A stretch of DNA of 64,000 nt from Mucilaginibacter sp. (GCF_025362475.1 NZ_JANYGH010000063.1:1-64000), one strand, 5' to 3'; shown: positions 36,498-46,297, counted from the stretch's first letter. Numbers and translations: made by a program. Notes: generated by a model from the sequence alone, not told the origin.

Positions 36498-37790
36498 TTA
36501 TTCAATTTTCTTCCACTCGGGCGTAAGGAAAAACAGCCCGGCCGATTTTGGCAGGTAGCGGCTGGTTAGTTTGCCTCCATCGATAATTTCAAAAGAAATA
36601 CAATCTTCCCGGTAATCATATATTTCAGTGCTTGACGTATCACCACAATAAAGACTTAAATAATATGTGCCTGGATATAACCGCAGGTCGTTTAATGTTA
36701 TGCGGTAAAGAGCAGTATTTTCGGCTGATGCTGATACCTGAAAATGCGAATCTTCATCGATCATGTTAGCTATTTTAATGCCATCAACAGTTTTTAGTTC
36801 AATGGATGTGCGAACCTGGCTTTGATTGGGGTTTTTAAATTGCAGGTGAATATATATATGCATATCATCACCTAACGAGAATAGGCGCGTACTATCTGAC
36901 CGCCCATGCTTTTTTAGATAAACATCTACAAAACTAACTTTTTTATTACCTATTCCAGCTGTAATTGTTTCACTCAAGTTTACGTAAGCTTCAGTTAAAA
37001 GATCAGATTTTAAATAATCATCAACAATTTTACTTGTTAGGCCATTCATGGCCACCAGCCCGTTTTTTAATAAGATGGATTTATTGCAAAGTTGATTTAT
37101 AGCTGCCATATTATGGCTAACAAACAAAATAGTTCTGCCTTCCCCTTTACTAACTTCCCCCATTTTTCCCAAACATTTCTTTTGAAATTCGGCATCACCG
37201 ACGGCTAATACTTCATCAACAATCAATATTTCCGATTCCAGGTGAGCTGCCACAGCAAAGGCAAGGCGTACATACATGCCCGATGAATATCGTTTTACTG
37301 GCGTATCCACGTATCGCTCAACTCCCGAGAAATCTACTATCTCATCAAACTTTCGCTTTATTTCTGCTTTACGCATGCCCAGGATGGCACCGTTAAGATA
37401 AATATTTTCCCTGCCGCTTAATTCGGGGTGAAAGCCCGTACCAACTTCTAGTAAACTGGCTATTCGTCCTTTTAGTTTAACCGAACCAGTGGTAGGAGCG
37501 GTAACCCGGCTTAGTATTTTAAGCAATGTGCTTTTGCCGGCACCATTACGACCTATAACGCCAACGGCATCGCCGTGTTCTATCTCAAAATTGATATCCT
37601 TTAAGCTCCATACAATGTTACTTTCACCTTTTTTTGCGCGATCGTTAACTTCGCCTATTTTTAAAAAAGGATCTTCTTTACCTCTCATCTTTGCCCAGTA
37701 ACGTTCCAGGTCGCGGGATAGGGTTCCTGTGCCTATTTCTCCTATCTGGTAAGCTTTTGAAAGATTTTCTACTTTAATTACCGATGGCAT
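36498..37790 (-). CDS. Polysaccharide ABC transporter ATPase (Wzt-like)
   Basis: This ATP-binding subunit of 430 residues belongs to an ABC-2 polysaccharide exporter. It has Walker A GRNGAGKST (80-88), the signature RYSSGM (167-172), Walker B ILIVDE (188-193) and the H-loop SHN. Residues about 250-430 form an extra beta-rich domain like the Wzt C-terminal domain, which in E. coli O9a binds the modified non-reducing end of the chain. That suggests a terminal tag controls export here. It lies three bases after the permease gene. Confidence 0.93.
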   Translation of the reverse strand: MPSVIKVENLSKAYQIGEIGTGTLSRDLERYWAKMRGKEDPFLKIGEVNDRAKKGESNIVWSLKDINFEIEHGDAVGVIGRNGAGKSTLLKILSRVTAPTTGSVKLKGRIASLLEVGTGFHPELSGRENIYLNGAILGMRKAEIKRKFDEIVDFSGVERYVDTPVKRYSSGMYVRLAFAVAAHLESEILIVDEVLAVGDAEFQKKCLGKMGEVSKGEGRTILFVSHNMAAINQLCNKSILLKNGLVAMNGLTSKIVDDYLKSDLLTEAYVNLSETITAGIGNKKVSFVDVYLKKHGRSDSTRLFSLGDDMHIYIHLQFKNPNQSQVRTSIELKTVDGIKIANMIDEDSHFQVSASAENTALYRITLNDLRLYPGTYYLSLYCGDTSSTEIYDYREDCISFEIIDGGKLTSRYLPKSAGLFFLTPEWKKIE

Positions 37791-37793
37791 ATA

Positions 37794-38657
37794 TTACACT
37801 GTATCTATAAAGGTGCGTTCAACGCGGTTAAAAATTACTATCCCAATTAAAAGTATCAGTATTGTTATCGCAGTGGTGATCCCTAAGGATAGCATAGTAA
37901 AAGTACCCTGACCAAGAAAGCCATATCTGAAAGATTCAATAATTGGCGTCATCGGGTTATATTCAACCATCCATTGGTATTTGGGGTATTTTTCCTTAAC
38001 GGTAGATAAAGGATAAATCACTGTAGTTAAATACATCATTAGCTGGATACCGAAGGTAATCAGGAAGCTTAAGTCACGATATTTTGTAGTCATGGCAGAT
38101 ATGATCATTCCAAGCCCTAAACCTAACATTGCCATTAACATTAATAAAAAAGGGAACAGTAACAGATAGGCATTGGGATGAACATTTGCGCCTTTAAATA
38201 CATAAAACCCTATCATCAGGAAAAAAAGCACCATTTGAACACCAAAACGAATCAGGTTTGAAACTACAATGCTTAGCGGTACTATAAGCCTGGGAAAGTA
38301 TACTTTGCCAAAAAGGCCGGCGTTTGCTGTAAAAACCGTAGATGTTTTTGTAAGGCAATCTGCAAAATAGTTCCATGCGGTAATGCCTGCCAAATAAAAT
38401 AATGGTTTAGGTAAATGATCTGCAGAGATGTCTGCAAGGTTACCAAATACAAAAGTATAAATGACAGTAGTGAACAATGGCTGGATAAAAAACCATAAAG
38501 GGCCAAGGATGGTTTGTTTATAAAAAGAAACAAAATCGCGCCGTACCAATAGCATCAGCAAATCCCGATAATGCCATATATCATCAAGTTTTAAGTCAAA
38601 TAAGCTGCTGTGGGGCGTTAATTCAATATCCCATTTTTCGTCGGTAGGCATACTCAT
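37794..38657 (-). CDS. Polysaccharide ABC transporter permease (Wzm-like)
   Basis: This 287-residue ABC-2 permease has six predicted spans. It includes the cytoplasmic N-terminal segment LRDLLMLLVRRDFVSFYKQTILGPLW-like motif (here around residues 30-55), followed by FIQPLFTTVIYTFVFG and the family tail YNPMTPIIESFRYGFLG. With the ATPase next to it, the protein forms the inner membrane channel that exports lipid-linked polysaccharide. It overlaps the GT4 gene stop by four bases (ATGA). Confidence 0.93.
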   Translation of the reverse strand: MSMPTDEKWDIELTPHSSLFDLKLDDIWHYRDLLMLLVRRDFVSFYKQTILGPLWFFIQPLFTTVIYTFVFGNLADISADHLPKPLFYLAGITAWNYFADCLTKTSTVFTANAGLFGKVYFPRLIVPLSIVVSNLIRFGVQMVLFFLMIGFYVFKGANVHPNAYLLLFPFLLMLMAMLGLGLGMIISAMTTKYRDLSFLITFGIQLMMYLTTVIYPLSTVKEKYPKYQWMVEYNPMTPIIESFRYGFLGQGTFTMLSLGITTAITILILLIGIVIFNRVERTFIDTV

Positions 38658-39772
38658 TCGTTTAATAGTAATTGTAATTTTTGCATGTAATCTATTTCGT
38701 TAAAATGCGACAGGCATTGCTTTTGCAACTGCTTGCGTTTAACAGCTGTTAATGGCGATTCTAAATATTCGGTAATGCATTTACTCAGTTCGCAGGTATC
38801 ATCTGCATTTATTGCATGACCTAATTCGCCATTTCTTATCGCATCAATACTGCCATCGGCATTACCGCAAATAACCGGCAATCCACAGGCAAGGGCTTCA
38901 ATAAATACTATACCAAAACCTTCTTTTTTGCTGGGTAGCACAAACAGGTCGGCCAATAAAAAATAGTCTGTTAGTTCAGCTTCTTCAATAAAACCTGTAA
39001 GTATTACCTGTTCTGCTACGTTATGGTGTATTATAAGTTTTTTTATTCTGTCCTCTTCTTTGGTATCGTATTTTCCTGATAGTATATATTTAATACCCGG
39101 AAAATGCTGTTTTAAGTTGCTGATAGCCTCTATTACATGCTCGTATCCTTTGTATTGTTCTGTAGAAGCAAGGCGTGTTAAGGTAAAAATAACGGGCTGA
39201 TTTGTTGTTAACTTATAGCGCTCAAGAAGGTGTTTCGGCTTCTCAAAGGTTACCGGCAGCTTCATAAAAGGGTCGATCGCGTTATTTAAAACCCGGCAAA
39301 TATCTGCACTTACACTGTGTCGTTTTAGCATTTGCTCACGCGTAAAATTGCTTACACAAATTACCTTGTCGCAACGTTTTAAAAGGTATTTTTTAACAAA
39401 AGAAAGCGGCCGCCAAACCTCAATGCCATGGGCAATAAGCCAAACCTTGCATTTAGGATGAACCAATTTTATAAACAAACCAACGCTTGCCAGGTTTATG
39501 TGGCTTAAAATAATAACATCGGGCATTGTTGATTTACTCACAGCTTTAAATGCAAAGTTAACGCGGTTAACTCCAAAGCCTTTAAAAGCATTTGCCTGCA
39601 GATATTGGGGCATCAGATCGGTTTGCTTATCATAAGCAGACCATAGTTCAAAATTCCCTTTGTTGGTTTTTGCCAGTTGCTGTAATGAATGCCCCAGCGT
39701 ACGGGTCATTTTTTGGATGCCGCCAGTAGTGCTGAATGTTTGTAAAGTAAAAAGTATTACTTTTTTAGACAT
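38654..39772 (-). CDS. Glycosyltransferase family 4
   Basis: This GT-B transferase of 372 residues begins MSKKVILFTLQTFSTTGGIQK. The donor domain has VIFTLTRLASTEQYKGYEHV and LPSKKEGFGIVFIEALACG with the EX7E Glu pair. The ATG at 39772 overlaps the asparagine synthetase end by eight bases; an upstream in-frame TTG at 39796 is less likely. Standing next to the exporter genes, it could act early in chain assembly, but this is a guess. Confidence 0.92.
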   Translation of the reverse strand: MSKKVILFTLQTFSTTGGIQKMTRTLGHSLQQLAKTNKGNFELWSAYDKQTDLMPQYLQANAFKGFGVNRVNFAFKAVSKSTMPDVIILSHINLASVGLFIKLVHPKCKVWLIAHGIEVWRPLSFVKKYLLKRCDKVICVSNFTREQMLKRHSVSADICRVLNNAIDPFMKLPVTFEKPKHLLERYKLTTNQPVIFTLTRLASTEQYKGYEHVIEAISNLKQHFPGIKYILSGKYDTKEEDRIKKLIIHHNVAEQVILTGFIEEAELTDYFLLADLFVLPSKKEGFGIVFIEALACGLPVICGNADGSIDAIRNGELGHAINADDTCELSKCITEYLESPLTAVKRKQLQKQCLSHFNEIDYMQKLQLLLNE

Positions 39773-41552
39773 TGGCTTGTATTTGGTAAAGAGCAAAAGC
39801 TTTTGACCAATGGATTTGGTTATTTTTAAAATTTTTAATTACACTTTGTGCCATTTCACCCCGATATAAGCTACTATCGCTTATTGGTTTGTATTGGCTC
39901 ATCCATTGTTGTAATGGAAATGTAAAGCCCATTTTTGGCCGGTTCCAAACGGCTTCGGGCAGCAGGCCATTAAAGCTATCAATCAGAATTTTTTTTGCTT
40001 GTTGGTTATTGAATCTTATTTCTGGCGCTATGCTTTCAGCCAGACTTGTAAAGTCTTCGTCTAAAAAAGGGACCCTAACTTCTAAACCATGATTCATGCT
40101 CATCACATCAGTATCTCGCAGGAGTTGATTTTGCATGTAAAGGTTTGCTTCAAACCATGATGCATGTTCCTGATCATAAGGCCCCAGATGAGGGATATCA
40201 AAACCATTAAAAAGAACGTCCCTAACTTGTTTATCGTCAGTATTAAGCGCCTTTGCAATATCGCCCGGCGAAAACAATCCTCTCAATAAAAGATAATCGG
40301 CTGCCGAATGGTCATTACCCAAAAATGTAAGTTTTTTATAATGATCTGGTAATAACCCTTTAATCGCCGAAAATAGGGAAGGAGGAAGTTTTCTTAAATA
40401 TCCAAGATACCGTATCCGGTTAAATGAGGGATAACCACCAAAATATTCATCAGCGCCTACGCCGGATAGTACTGCTTTTAAGCCATCCTCATGTGCGTAC
40501 TTGCTAATAAACCAGCTATTGATGCCATCGGTAGTTGGCATATCCATGGCGTTAATGATTTGCGGAAGGAAAGTTTCAAAATCATCCTGCTTCACTAAGT
40601 GCGAAAAATTTTCACCGCTTACCTTATCTAAAACTACGCGCTGATACGCCTGTTCATCATAATTTTTTTCGTTGAAAAATATCGAGATGGTTTTAAGCTG
40701 CTCCTTTTTTTCTTTATCTGCTAATAGCGTAATAAGGCTTGAATCTATACCACCACTTAAAAATACACCCAATGGCGCATCTGCAATCAGCTGGCGGTTT
40801 ACACCTTTTATTAAAGCATTTTTTATCAGCTGCCGGGCTTTATCAACATCGGTTATCTGATTTTTTAATACAGTTTGTTTATAAGGGCTGATCTCATGCG
40901 TTGATGATGCATGGGTCCAACATAAATAATGCCCTTTGGGTAGGCTAAATACATTTTTTAAAGTAGTATATGGCTCTGGTATATGGCCAAACGCTAAAAA
41001 CCTTATAGGCCAATTGGGATCTTTTTCGGCAGATATGTCAGCCGCCGTAAAAGCTCTTATTTCTGATGCGAAACTCAGCTGGCCATCTTCGGCGAAATAA
41101 TATACCGGTTTTATACCAGCCGTATCGCGTACCAGGTAGGTAAGCCCCTTAATGCTATCAAATAAGGCGAATGCAAACATTCCTCTCAATTTGGAGAAGG
41201 CTTCAGTTCCCCATTGCAAATAGGCGGCAATTATTACTTCTGTATCAGTAACGGAATTGAAGCTAACGCCAAGCCTTAACAGCTCATTTCTTAATTCCTG
41301 GTAATTATAAATTTCGCCGTTAAAGGTTATCCAGACTTTTTGCTCCACATCTGCCATTGGCTGATGCCCGTTACTGCTCAAATCAATTATGGATAGCCTG
41401 CGGTGCCCAAATGCGAGATGTTGTTTTTCATCATAAAAAATACCTTCGTCATCTGGTCCTCCATGTTGCAGTACTTTGCACATGGCTTTCACTTTTTCTC
41501 GGATAAGTTGGGGTTGTAACCGCTTATTAATTATTCCAACTATCCTACACAT
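39765..41552 (-). CDS. asnB: Glutamine-hydrolysing asparagine synthase family protein
   Basis: This 595-residue protein has an N-terminal class II glutaminase domain (catalytic Cys2; HRRLSIIDLS near 50; FNGEIYNYQEL near 78) and a C-terminal synthetase domain with the pyrophosphate loop SGGIDSS (266-272). Residue 3 is Arg where housekeeping AsnB usually has Gly. AsnB paralogues are common in EPS clusters, where they are thought to amidate uronic acids or similar groups, so a sugar-modifying role is as likely as asparagine synthesis. It lies after a 162-base gap that follows the antiterminator gene. Confidence 0.9.
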   Translation of the reverse strand: MCRIVGIINKRLQPQLIREKVKAMCKVLQHGGPDDEGIFYDEKQHLAFGHRRLSIIDLSSNGHQPMADVEQKVWITFNGEIYNYQELRNELLRLGVSFNSVTDTEVIIAAYLQWGTEAFSKLRGMFAFALFDSIKGLTYLVRDTAGIKPVYYFAEDGQLSFASEIRAFTAADISAEKDPNWPIRFLAFGHIPEPYTTLKNVFSLPKGHYLCWTHASSTHEISPYKQTVLKNQITDVDKARQLIKNALIKGVNRQLIADAPLGVFLSGGIDSSLITLLADKEKKEQLKTISIFFNEKNYDEQAYQRVVLDKVSGENFSHLVKQDDFETFLPQIINAMDMPTTDGINSWFISKYAHEDGLKAVLSGVGADEYFGGYPSFNRIRYLGYLRKLPPSLFSAIKGLLPDHYKKLTFLGNDHSAADYLLLRGLFSPGDIAKALNTDDKQVRDVLFNGFDIPHLGPYDQEHASWFEANLYMQNQLLRDTDVMSMNHGLEVRVPFLDEDFTSLAESIAPEIRFNNQQAKKILIDSFNGLLPEAVWNRPKMGFTFPLQQWMSQYKPISDSSLYRGEMAQSVIKNFKNNQIHWSKAFALYQIQANV

Positions 41553-41714
41553 ACTCTATAAATATTCACAGCTTCGCCCCGTAAACTACATTTTTAATTG
41601 TAACTTATTATTTAACAGTGACTTATATTTATTGGTGTAGCCCTGTTTTTTTATTAATTTATGCTGATATAAAATCAGCCATCAATATTTTTTAATTAAA
41701 ATAAATAATTTCAA
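41553..41714 (-). promoter_or_regulatory. AT-rich leader between antiterminator gene and asnB
   Basis: This is the largest gap inside the otherwise packed minus-strand cluster. It holds a hairpin at 41663-41679 (6-bp stem GCTGAT/ATCAGC, 5-base loop) and AT-rich flanks. UpxY proteins act on leader regions of polysaccharide operons, so this could be such a site. I see no clear -7 element on the minus strand. Confidence 0.35.
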
Positions 41715-42230
41715 TTAAAATCTTTCAATATAAGATGCGGCAACATGGACAATTATGGAGCATCCAATACTTTCAAGCCTTAATATCAATTGCTTTTGCG
41801 ACCGCTGCGATATTACTTCCCCGGTCATTCCTTTTAATGGACCTGCTTTGAGTATGATTTTTTCTCCCGCCTGCAGATCATCTTCGGTAATCTCCAATTC
41901 ATATGGGCTGGCCATTAATAACTTTAATTCTGTTATCTGGCGGCTGGGCATTGATGCGGGCTTTCCCATGAAATATAAAAACCTCGATATGCCTTTTGTC
42001 ATCAATATATCGGCCTGCTCATGTTGAGCAATGTTAACAAATATGTATGATTTAAGAAAAGGCTCTTCAACCCATTTTTTACGATCGCTCCATTGTTTTA
42101 ATTGTCGGTGCAGCGGCAGGTAAGCTTCAACCCCTTTGTTTATTAATGCCTGGTATGCTTTTTTTTCGGCACGAGGGTTTGTATAAACAGGATACCACTT
42201 TTTTGTTGTTTCACTTACCTTTAATTCCAT
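41715..42230 (-). CDS. UpxY-family transcription antiterminator (NusG-like)
   Basis: This 171-residue NusG paralogue has an NGN domain starting KKWYPVYTNPRAEKKAYQAL, with FLKSYIFVNI, and a C-terminal KOW segment (AGEKIILKAGPLKGMTGEV). In Bacteroides, UpxY proteins let RNA polymerase read through the leader of their own capsule operon. Here the gene follows the export genes and precedes asnB and the glycosyltransferases, so it probably prevents early stops in this very long transcript. Its position third in the run, rather than first, differs from the Bacteroides arrangement. Confidence 0.9.
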   Translation of the reverse strand: MELKVSETTKKWYPVYTNPRAEKKAYQALINKGVEAYLPLHRQLKQWSDRKKWVEEPFLKSYIFVNIAQHEQADILMTKGISRFLYFMGKPASMPSRQITELKLLMASPYELEITEDDLQAGEKIILKAGPLKGMTGEVISQRSQKQLILRLESIGCSIIVHVAASYIERF

Positions 42231-42248
42231 TGTTTTAATAAGTGCATC

Positions 42249-44672
42249 TTATTTTTTAAACCATCGCCTTATATCCCACCATTTATTTTTATCATCATCT
42301 AAATAATAGCCAGATCCCGAGTATCCGCTATAGTCAGAGTAATAGTAATATCTTGAACCCGCATTGTCGCCGGTAAATTTGGTAGTATAGTATCTTGCAT
42401 GTAAAAGGTCTTCTTCAAAAGCGTTTAGTACAATTACGGTATTATCAAGATGATATTCTTGTGCTATTCGTTGAGGAACCGTAGCTGCATAAAATTTAGA
42501 TTTTCCTGATCGGATCACGAAAACATTAATGTCGCTTATCCTTATTAATGGGATTGCATCAGATACCAGGCCGATTGGCGCGGTATCAATCATTATAATA
42601 TCATACCTTAATTTCAATTCGGCAATCATCGCAGTCATCCTGGCGCTGTGCAGTAATTCTGATGGGTTTGGAGGAACCGGACCTGAAACCATAAAATCGA
42701 GATTTTCCTGTTCAGAGTGGAGAATAATTTCGTCAAGCGTGCTCTGGTGGGCAAGGTAGTTGCTTAAGCCTTTGTCATTAGGTACATGAAAGGTTTTATG
42801 GAGTCTTGAGCGCCTTAAATCGGCGCCGATAAGTATAACTTTTTTATCAATGAGCGATAGGGTACTTGATAAGTTTACAGCTACAAATGATTTACCCTCG
42901 CCGGCAACCTCCGATGTTATACAAATTATTTTGCTGGCCTTTTCTGATGCAAGGAAGCTTAGATTGGTACGCACCGAACGAACCGATTCGGCAAATATGG
43001 ATCTGGGCTTACTTAGGACTAAGACCTGCCTGCTGTTTTCATCAATGTGTTCTGGATATTTTCTTATAACTCCCAGTATAGGTATTACTGTAAGGCTTTC
43101 AATGGTTTCCTTATCATAAATATAAGGGTTAAGTATCCTTATTGAAATAATGAGGCCAAGGCCTATTGCTAAACCCAAAATGATGGCCGAACGGTGGATA
43201 TCATGTTCGTTGGGTGATACAGCATTATAATTGGGCTGTGCAAATTCAATAACCGTGGCGCCAGGTAATATGCCGGCGCGGCTTATCTGAGCTTCCAGTT
43301 TCTTTTCTGACAGAAAGGAATATACCTTATCATTTATCTCAAAATCCCGTTGTAAAGCAACAAGATCACGCTGGGCTGCCGGTAATGTCATTATGGTTTG
43401 GTTAATCTGCGCTAACTGACTATCCAAATACGCTATATTTTTTACGACACTGTTACGTACACCTTTTATGTTATTTAAAGCAGTGAGTTTACTTTGAAGT
43501 ATTTGCTGATTAATATCAAGTAGGGGCTGAGAATTAGGTGTATAAGTTTTTAATAAGGCTGCTCTTTCAGATATCTGTATATCTAACTTGTTTATTAATG
43601 CGTTTAAAGTAGGTAAATCAGTTCCGCCAGAGCTGAAATTTAGTGTAACATTATCCTTTTCTTTGGTTATTTGATCTGTTAGCTGATCAAGTGCTATCAT
43701 CTGAATTTTTAACAGTGATCTTCTTGTTTCAATGTCGGCGGCTTTACTGGCCGAAGTAGCCGAGGCAGAGCCTACATCAAGTATTTTGTTTTTGTTTTTA
43801 TATTTTTCTATTGAGCTTTCTGATCCTTTTACTTCACTGGATAGGAATGAGAGCTGGCTGTCAATAAAATCAATCATTTGTGATGCCGACTGTGATTTCT
43901 GGTTCCTGTCAAAAATCACATACTCCTTCATGATATTGTTAAGCACATCAGCAGCAAACTGGGGGTTAAGGTCGGTTTCCTGCAGCGAGATAATATTGGT
44001 ATTCTTGCCGGTTTCGCCGGCTCTTAAACCACCCTGCACCCTACCTATATAATCCTCAGGGATATTGAACTTGAAAAGATAAATTGTACTGTTATCAATA
44101 GCGCCGGGGTATTTTATGGTAAAACTGGTATTGCCTATGGTTACGGGTGCATTATAGCTGTAGTGGTTTTTAGTTTCTTTTTCGCCCGTTTTATAAGAGA
44201 GGCTAAAGATTTGTTTGTTAATAGGTTTGTAACTTATAATATCATGATAAAAGTTTAAGCTATCAAACTTTATAAGTTGAATGCTTAATGGCTTTGATGG
44301 ATATGTTTCGGAGGTGCGTACGCGGCCGGATATAAAAAAACTTACCCGGTAGTCCATATCTTTTATAGCACTAAGTATTACATTTCTGCTTTGTAATACC
44401 GAAGTTATACTCTGTATTTTTGATGGCCCGCGTTCGGGCGCTGCCATTACAGATATAAGATCTGAAACTTCCGACTTTCTTTCTTCAATTTTTAATGTGC
44501 CGGATGTTGCAAACGTTTTAGGCGTGTACCATAAATAAGTATAAGATATAATAACAGCCAAACCCACAGATGCAGCAATCCAATACCAACGACTCAACAA
44601 TACTTTGCCAATCTTGAAATAGTCGATTTCCTGGTTAGGCAGTTTTCTTTGGAATTTTTCTGTTTCTTCCAT
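42249..44672 (-). CDS. Wzc-like polysaccharide co-polymerase and tyrosine autokinase
   Basis: This 807-residue inner membrane protein has a Wzz domain with a span at about 33-50, a long periplasmic coiled-coil region with the GNVR-like domain, a second span at about 500-520 and a cytosolic BY-kinase domain. The kinase has Walker A AGEGKS (590-595), Walker A' ILIGADLRR and Walker B IIMIDTAP. The C-terminal tail is Tyr-rich (about 775-791, including four consecutive Tyr), the usual autophosphorylation cluster. It controls chain length and export with the Wza-type protein, whose stop overlaps its start by one base (TAATG). Confidence 0.95.
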   Translation of the reverse strand: MEETEKFQRKLPNQEIDYFKIGKVLLSRWYWIAASVGLAVIISYTYLWYTPKTFATSGTLKIEERKSEVSDLISVMAAPERGPSKIQSITSVLQSRNVILSAIKDMDYRVSFFISGRVRTSETYPSKPLSIQLIKFDSLNFYHDIISYKPINKQIFSLSYKTGEKETKNHYSYNAPVTIGNTSFTIKYPGAIDNSTIYLFKFNIPEDYIGRVQGGLRAGETGKNTNIISLQETDLNPQFAADVLNNIMKEYVIFDRNQKSQSASQMIDFIDSQLSFLSSEVKGSESSIEKYKNKNKILDVGSASATSASKAADIETRRSLLKIQMIALDQLTDQITKEKDNVTLNFSSGGTDLPTLNALINKLDIQISERAALLKTYTPNSQPLLDINQQILQSKLTALNNIKGVRNSVVKNIAYLDSQLAQINQTIMTLPAAQRDLVALQRDFEINDKVYSFLSEKKLEAQISRAGILPGATVIEFAQPNYNAVSPNEHDIHRSAIILGLAIGLGLIISIRILNPYIYDKETIESLTVIPILGVIRKYPEHIDENSRQVLVLSKPRSIFAESVRSVRTNLSFLASEKASKIICITSEVAGEGKSFVAVNLSSTLSLIDKKVILIGADLRRSRLHKTFHVPNDKGLSNYLAHQSTLDEIILHSEQENLDFMVSGPVPPNPSELLHSARMTAMIAELKLRYDIIMIDTAPIGLVSDAIPLIRISDINVFVIRSGKSKFYAATVPQRIAQEYHLDNTVIVLNAFEEDLLHARYYTTKFTGDNAGSRYYYYSDYSGYSGSGYYLDDDKNKWWDIRRWFKK

Positions 44673-45454
44673 TAGCGGCGGGAAAGCGATAAAACAAGTA
44701 AAGCTGTACTCAGTAAAAGCAACATTGGCTGTACAATGGATGAAGCGTTTTGTAAATTATCATTACGTATGGCGCGTTTGTTTTGAGCTATATATACAAT
44801 ATCGCCATTTTGAAGTACAGCCCTCGGATCGTTTATTGATTGTATGTCCCTAAGGTCGACGTAGGTTACCTGGGGATTTTTTTGATCTCCACGAATTATT
44901 TTAACGTTTGATATATTAGCCTTCTCTGTAAGGCCTCCAGCCTGTCCAATCATTTCAATCAAAGTGGTTTTGTCTCTAACCAATGGGAAATTTCCCTGCC
45001 CCTTAATTTCGCCAAGTAAGGTAACCCTCAGGTTGGTGATTTTTAACTCAATTATGGGATCTTTTAAAAGGTTTTTACGGTAAAGGTCTTCAATAAGTTT
45101 TGATGCCTGGGTGCGTGTAAGTCCTACAACAGCAACATGGCCAATAACAGGTAGGGCCACGGTGCCTTCTTCGTCAACCTGGTAAGTTTGTCCGGCTCCG
45201 GCGCTTCCACCACCGCCTCCGCTGTTTGATGAAGGCGCTTCATCAACTACATATTTAATATTTTGCAGGTTTCGTATCTGCAGCATATCCTGTGATTTTA
45301 TGCGATAGCTGCTTAAATCGTTATAGCTTTTCTGCGATACTGTATCAGTATTGACAGTTTTTTGTTCAAATAAAGGTTGGTACTGCTTACCCGAGCAAGA
45401 AGATAGAATAAGAACTATTAAAAAAATAGGGAAAATTGACGTTACTATGCGCAT
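44672..45454 (-). CDS. Wza-like polysaccharide export lipoprotein
   Basis: This outer membrane polysaccharide export protein of about 260 residues starts at the ATG at 45454, which gives a lipoprotein signal ending LILSSC. The frame extends upstream to 45514 but without a signal peptide. The domain order is a Poly_export region (YRIKSQDMLQIRN through VDEEGTVALPVIGHVAVVG) and a SLBB domain (LRVTLLGEIKGQGNFPL). A Gly/Ser-rich insertion lies near residues 85-95. A C-terminal hydrophobic stretch (MLLLLSTALLVLSLS) may be the membrane-spanning segment. It is the first gene of the minus-strand cluster. Confidence 0.93.
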   Translation of the reverse strand: MRIVTSIFPIFLIVLILSSCSGKQYQPLFEQKTVNTDTVSQKSYNDLSSYRIKSQDMLQIRNLQNIKYVVDEAPSSNSGGGGGSAGAGQTYQVDEEGTVALPVIGHVAVVGLTRTQASKLIEDLYRKNLLKDPIIELKITNLRVTLLGEIKGQGNFPLVRDKTTLIEMIGQAGGLTEKANISNVKIIRGDQKNPQVTYVDLRDIQSINDPRAVLQNGDIVYIAQNKRAIRNDNLQNASSIVQPMLLLLSTALLVLSLSRR

Positions 45455-45503
45455 GAGGACAAAAAACTTCTGCTTAAATATTTTTATAATTCTGCATTGA
45501 TTC

Positions 45504-45511
45504 CAAAAATA
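45504..45511 (-). promoter_or_regulatory. Candidate -7 element for the polysaccharide cluster
   Basis: On the minus strand this reads TATTTTTG, matching the Bacteroidota -7 consensus TAnnTTTG, about 50 bases before the export lipoprotein start at 45454. I found no TTG -33 element at the standard distance. This would be the promoter for the whole 37-kb run. Confidence 0.4.
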
Positions 45512-45559
45512 CATAATTTGCGGGTATTAACGATTCGTATTTTTTCCAATTTATAGAGT

Positions 45560-46297
45560 TTGAAGATTTCATTAGTTACCGTTGTTTATAATGCCCAGGA
45601 TACCATAGCGCAATGTATCCAATCTGTTATCAGCCAAAAGCATCCCGATATTGAGCATATTGTTATTGATGGCGGATCAACCGACAATACGGTAAGTATT
45701 ATAAAAAAACATATAAAACACATCAATTTTTTTGTTTCTGAACCAGATCAAGGCATATATGATGCCATGGATAAAGGAATCAGCATAGCTACCGGCCAAA
45801 TTGTAGGCACTCTTAATGCCGATGATCTCCTGGCTGATGATCAGGTTTTATCAACAGTAGCACAGGTATTTACACAACAAGATATTGATGCGGTTTACGG
45901 AAACCTGAACTATGTAAATCTCAACGGAAAAATAATCCGGAAATGGAATTCAAAGCAGTGTGTAATTAATTCCTTTAACCGGGGATTTATGCCCCCGCAT
46001 CCCACGTTTTATTGCAAACGTAACTTATTTGAAAAGTTGGGCTTTTATAGCCTGGAATACGGCTCGGCGGCCGACTATGAACTGATGCTGCGGTTTATGT
46101 ATCTGAACAAAATTAAATGTTTTCATATAAACAAGGTAATGGTTAATATGCTGGGCGGAGGTGTGAGTAATAGAAGTTTTAAAAGCAGGCTTAAAGCCTG
46201 GAGTTTTGATTTAAAAGCTATGCGTAAAAATGGCATTGCATTTCCTGTGCTGGCTTTAGTTCTAAAACCTTTGAGGAAAATTAATCAATATATTTAA
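45560..46297 (+). CDS. Glycosyltransferase family 2, divergent from the cluster
   Basis: This 245-residue GT-A transferase reads MKISLVTVVYNAQDTIAQCI at the start, with HIVIDGGSTDNT, FVSEPDQGIYDAMDKG and the acidic GTLNADDLLA. This is the WcaE/WcaA-like subgroup that is usually about 240-270 residues. The start codon is TTG, since no ATG precedes the conserved motif. It is read away from the cluster and shares the 105-base region with the wza-like gene, so it may be a peripheral member of the same pathway. Its sugar is unknown. Confidence 0.9.
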   Translation: MKISLVTVVYNAQDTIAQCIQSVISQKHPDIEHIVIDGGSTDNTVSIIKKHIKHINFFVSEPDQGIYDAMDKGISIATGQIVGTLNADDLLADDQVLSTVAQVFTQQDIDAVYGNLNYVNLNGKIIRKWNSKQCVINSFNRGFMPPHPTFYCKRNLFEKLGFYSLEYGSAADYELMLRFMYLNKIKCFHINKVMVNMLGGGVSNRSFKSRLKAWSFDLKAMRKNGIAFPVLALVLKPLRKINQYI

